From Flavobacterium psychroterrae (GTDB lineage: Bacteria; Bacteroidota; Bacteroidia; Flavobacteriales; Flavobacteriaceae): a stretch of 64,000 nucleotides of DNA. The notes under the pieces were generated by a model. The model saw only the letters and a program-made list of their open reading frames with translations. It did no database searches and was not told where the DNA came from. Both the position numbers and the translations under genes were made by a program. The stretch's first letter is position 1, and the number at the start of each line of letters is the position of its first letter. Positions 62,079-64,000 of the stretch are shown here, piece after piece. The stretch spans positions 60,427-124,426 of the forward strand of contig NZ_JAGYVZ010000018.1 in assembly GCF_018380615.1 (NCBI RefSeq), read 5' to 3'.

Positions 62079-62103
62079 AAAAAATAAATTTTACATTAAA
62101 AAA

Positions 62104-62613
62104 ATGAATCCAAAACATCCTTCAGAATCTCTAACTATTTTAACCGATTTAGTTTTACCGAGCGAAACAAATCCTTTAAATAACCTTTTTGGCGGCGAAT
62201 TATTAGCCAGAATGGATCGTGCGGCAAGTATTGCGGCCCGAAGACATTCACGCCGAATTGTGGTTACGGCATCTGTAAATCACGTGGCTTTTAACAGAGC
62301 CATTCCTCTTGGAGCCGTAGTAACAATAGAAGCAAAGGTTTCCAGATCTTTTAAAAGTTCTATGGAAGTTTTTATTGATGTTTGGGTAGAAGACCGTGAA
62401 TCCGGAAGCAGAACCAAAGCCAACGAAGCCATTTATACTTTTGTTGCAGTGGATGATAGCGGAAGACCTGTTGAAGTTCCGCCAATTGCACCGGAAACTG
62501 AACTTGAAACACAACGTTTTGAAGCCGCGCTTCGTCGTAAACAATTAAGTTTATTGCTTGCCGGTAAAATAAAACCATCAGAAGCCACAGAATTAAAGGC
62601 TCTTTTTTTGTAG
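62104..62613 (+). CDS. Acyl-CoA thioesterase (hotdog fold, YciA/BACH type)
   Basis: The enzyme hydrolyses acyl-CoA to free acid and CoA. From the ATG at 62104 the product has 169 residues. It shows the family pattern: LVLPSETNPLNNLFGGELLARMDRAA, with Asn, Gly and Asp that form the active site, then VVTASVNHVAFNRAIPLGAVV and SSMEVFIDVWVE. An upstream in-frame start at 62074 lies inside a palindromic repeat and has no family support. The protein ends in a basic helix and is probably a hexamer of hotdog domains. It is cytoplasmic. Confidence 0.92.
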   Translation: MNPKHPSESLTILTDLVLPSETNPLNNLFGGELLARMDRAASIAARRHSRRIVVTASVNHVAFNRAIPLGAVVTIEAKVSRSFKSSMEVFIDVWVEDRESGSRTKANEAIYTFVAVDDSGRPVEVPPIAPETELETQRFEAALRRKQLSLLLAGKIKPSEATELKALFL

Positions 62614-62767
62614 TACAATTTGTGACAATTTGTAACAATTTGAGACAATCAAACTTGAAAAAAAAGAACTAATTTTACAAAAAATATAAGCCCATAGAAA
62701 TCTAAGTCAGGAAGTTATTTAAATTTTCGGATTTGTTTTTGAAAATGAAAGAATTATAAAAATTTAG

Positions 62768-63814
62768 ATGAAAGAAAAAGTAAAAGAAGTAAAAGAAAAA
62801 AAAGAGATGAGTTCAGAAAAAGAAGCCAAATTAAAAGCGCTCCAACTTACGCTTGACAAACTAGATAAGACTTACGGAAAAGGAACTGTAATGAAAATGG
62901 GCGACAAAGCCATTGTAGAAGTTGAAACTATTTCTTCAGGTTCTCTTGGTGTTGATTTAGCCCTTGGTGTAAACGGTTACCCAAGAGGAAGAATTATCGA
63001 AATATACGGTCCGGAATCTTCTGGTAAAACGACACTAACATTACATGCAATTGCCGAAGCTCAAAAAGCAGGTGGAATTGCTGCTTTTATAGATGCAGAA
63101 CATGCTTTTGATAGAAATTATGCTGAGAAATTAGGTGTAGATATCGAAAACTTAATCATCTCTCAACCAGATAATGGAGAACAAGCTTTAGAAATTGCTG
63201 AAAATCTAATTCGTTCAGGAGCAATTGATATTGTTGTAATTGACTCTGTTGCTGCCTTGACTCCAAAAAGTGAGATCGAAGGTGAAATGGGAGATTCTAA
63301 AATGGGTCTTCACGCACGTTTGATGTCACAGGCTTTGAGAAAATTAACCGGAACAATTAGTAAAACAAATTGTACTGTTTTCTTCATCAACCAGTTGAGA
63401 GAGAAAATTGGTGTTATGTTTGGAAATCCTGAAACTACAACGGGTGGTAACGCCTTGAAATTTTATGCTTCTGTACGTTTAGATATTCGCCGTTCTTCTC
63501 AAATTAAAGATGGTGAAAATGTTATTGGAAACAGAACTAAAGTAAAAGTGGTTAAAAACAAAGTGGCTCCGCCTTTTAAAACTGCAGAATTCGACATTAT
63601 GTACGGAGAAGGAGTTTCTAAAACTGGAGAAATACTTGATTTAGCGGTTGAATTTGAGATCGTTAAAAAAGCAGGATCTTGGTTTAGCTACGGAGATACA
63701 AAATTAGGACAAGGTCGTGATGCTGTAAAATCTTTAATTAAAGATAATCCGGAATTAGCTGATGAATTAGAAATTAAAATTAAAGCGCATATCAAAGAAT
63801 TGGCAAACGCTTAA
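62768..63814 (+). CDS. recA: Recombinase RecA
   Basis: RecA forms the filament for homologous strand exchange and activates the SOS response. Walker A GPESSGKT is at residues 81-88. VVIDSVAAL is the Walker B region, MGLHARLMSQALRKLTGTI the loop L1 surrounding, and NQLREKIGVMFGNPETTTGGNALKFYASVRL the conserved L2 block. From this start the protein is 348 residues; a second in-frame ATG at 62807 (MSSEKEAKLKAL) gives 335 and matches most RecA N-termini, so it may be the true start. The 13 extra residues are Lys/Glu-rich. A mobile element begins 60 bases after the stop. Confidence 0.98.
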   Translation: MKEKVKEVKEKKEMSSEKEAKLKALQLTLDKLDKTYGKGTVMKMGDKAIVEVETISSGSLGVDLALGVNGYPRGRIIEIYGPESSGKTTLTLHAIAEAQKAGGIAAFIDAEHAFDRNYAEKLGVDIENLIISQPDNGEQALEIAENLIRSGAIDIVVIDSVAALTPKSEIEGEMGDSKMGLHARLMSQALRKLTGTISKTNCTVFFINQLREKIGVMFGNPETTTGGNALKFYASVRLDIRRSSQIKDGENVIGNRTKVKVVKNKVAPPFKTAEFDIMYGEGVSKTGEILDLAVEFEIVKKAGSWFSYGDTKLGQGRDAVKSLIKDNPELADELEIKIKAHIKELANA

Positions 63815-63826
63815 AACTATAATAGC

Positions 63827-63843
63827 CAGCAACTTAATTGCTG
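63827..63843 (+). terminator. Small hairpin after recA
   Basis: CAGCAA (63827-63832) pairs with TTGCTG (63838-63843). The stem is short and no T-run follows, so termination is weak at best. Confidence 0.35.
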
Positions 63844-63879
63844 ATTTATGTCAAACCCGAAAGATTTAAAAATCTGAAC

Positions 63880-63917
63880 TGCCCCCAAAAAGTTAGACAC
63901 TATTTGGGGGCATTTTT
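63880..63917 (+). promoter_or_regulatory. Hairpin at the IS left end in front of the transposase start
   Basis: TGCCCCCAAA (63880-63889) pairs with TTTGGGGGCA (63903-63912), followed by TTTTT just before the ATG. It looks like an intrinsic terminator, and would also hide the translation start in transcripts that read in from recA. Confidence 0.65.
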
Positions 63918-64000
63918 ATGGAAAAAAGAGTAAAATATGATTATGAGTTTAAGCTTGGCTGTATAAATAAAGTTTTAAAAAACAACATTCCAGTTTATTC
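63918..64000 (+). CDS. IS transposase, helix-turn-helix N-terminus (partial)
   Basis: The first 27 codons read MEKRVKYDYEFKLGCI and onward, which matches the start of the OrfA/InsE-type helix-turn-helix proteins of IS3 elements (YxxEFKLxxV). The frame is open to the end of the window. The catalytic part is not visible. Confidence 0.75.
   Translation, partial: MEKRVKYDYEFKLGCINKVLKNNIPVY

Larger units (their letters stand above)
63875..64000 (+). mobile_element. Left end of an insertion sequence, IS3-family-like (cut by window end)
   Basis: TGAACTGCCCCCAAAAAGTTAGACAC at 63875 onward is like the terminal inverted repeat of IS3/IS150-group elements (TG...CCCCAAAAAGTT). A transposase frame starts at 63918. 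The right end and target duplication lie outside the window. Confidence 0.75.

Noticed and set aside
62074..62103. Upstream start of the thioesterase at 62074
   Set aside because: The added 10 codons fall in an interspersed palindrome and do not match the family; the ATG at 62104 gives the normal N-terminus.

Overview
The window looks like a chromosomal stretch of a gliding Flavobacterium (Bacteroidota), probably close to F. johnsoniae. Three things support this: an AT-rich genome with Bacteroidota-type promoters (-7 box TAnnTTTG, little sign of Shine-Dalgarno sequences), a heme gene set of the usual Flavobacterium kind, and a complete locus for the giant gliding adhesin SprB with its partners, in the same gene order as the seven-gene spr operon known from F. 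johnsoniae.

Layout. 1-6.6 kb: the 3' end of hemD, then hemE, four small unassigned or GNAT genes, hemF, an outer-membrane protein of the DUF4421 type and a class I fructose-bisphosphate aldolase. 6.6-11.3 kb: a leftward secreted protein/lipoprotein pair, then rightward hemB, a lipoprotein cytochrome c and a GyrI-like ligand-binding protein. 11.3-15.6 kb: two tandem leftward paralogues of M13 zinc peptidase, duplicated together with promoter and terminator. 15.8-20.7 kb: an EamA exporter, a SCO1-like protein and the ferrous iron operon feoA-feoB-small Cys-rich protein. 20.7-26.5 kb: an HD hydrolase, an acyl-ACP desaturase and plsC (leftward), then rnpA, a frameshifted DUF4349 lipoprotein gene and an S41 protease (rightward). 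26.5-32.4 kb (all leftward): an unrecognised 331-residue protein, an ElaA-type acetyltransferase, a DUF4837 lipoprotein, a LysM lytic transglycosylase and pgk.

32.6-60.0 kb is the spr locus, seven leftward genes over about 27.4 kb: a small secreted protein, a beta-helix-like protein, a 138-residue protein, an SprC-like protein, SprD (a PorP/SprF-like domain, then about 990 residues of Ala-rich helical repeats, then a SPOR-like end), SprB (5849 residues, dozens of SprB repeats, type B T9SS sorting domain) and SprF. SprF-type proteins help export SprB through the type IX secretion system, and SprB then serves as the mobile surface adhesin. 60.4-64 kb: the DNA polymerase III delta' subunit, a DoxX-like protein, an acyl-CoA thioesterase and recA. 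The left end of an IS3-family-like insertion sequence begins 60 bp after recA and runs off the window.

The most notable observations are: a higher-order repeat of about 590 residues (five consecutive units) inside SprB; one non-repeat globular domain inserted early in the SprB repeat array; the extreme helical repeat of SprD; a 4-bp duplication that breaks the DUF4349 gene; two genes whose promoter spacing implies leaderless mRNAs; and several small families of intergenic repeats. I saw no tRNA, rRNA or CRISPR array. Family names are from recognition of the protein sequence, without database searches.
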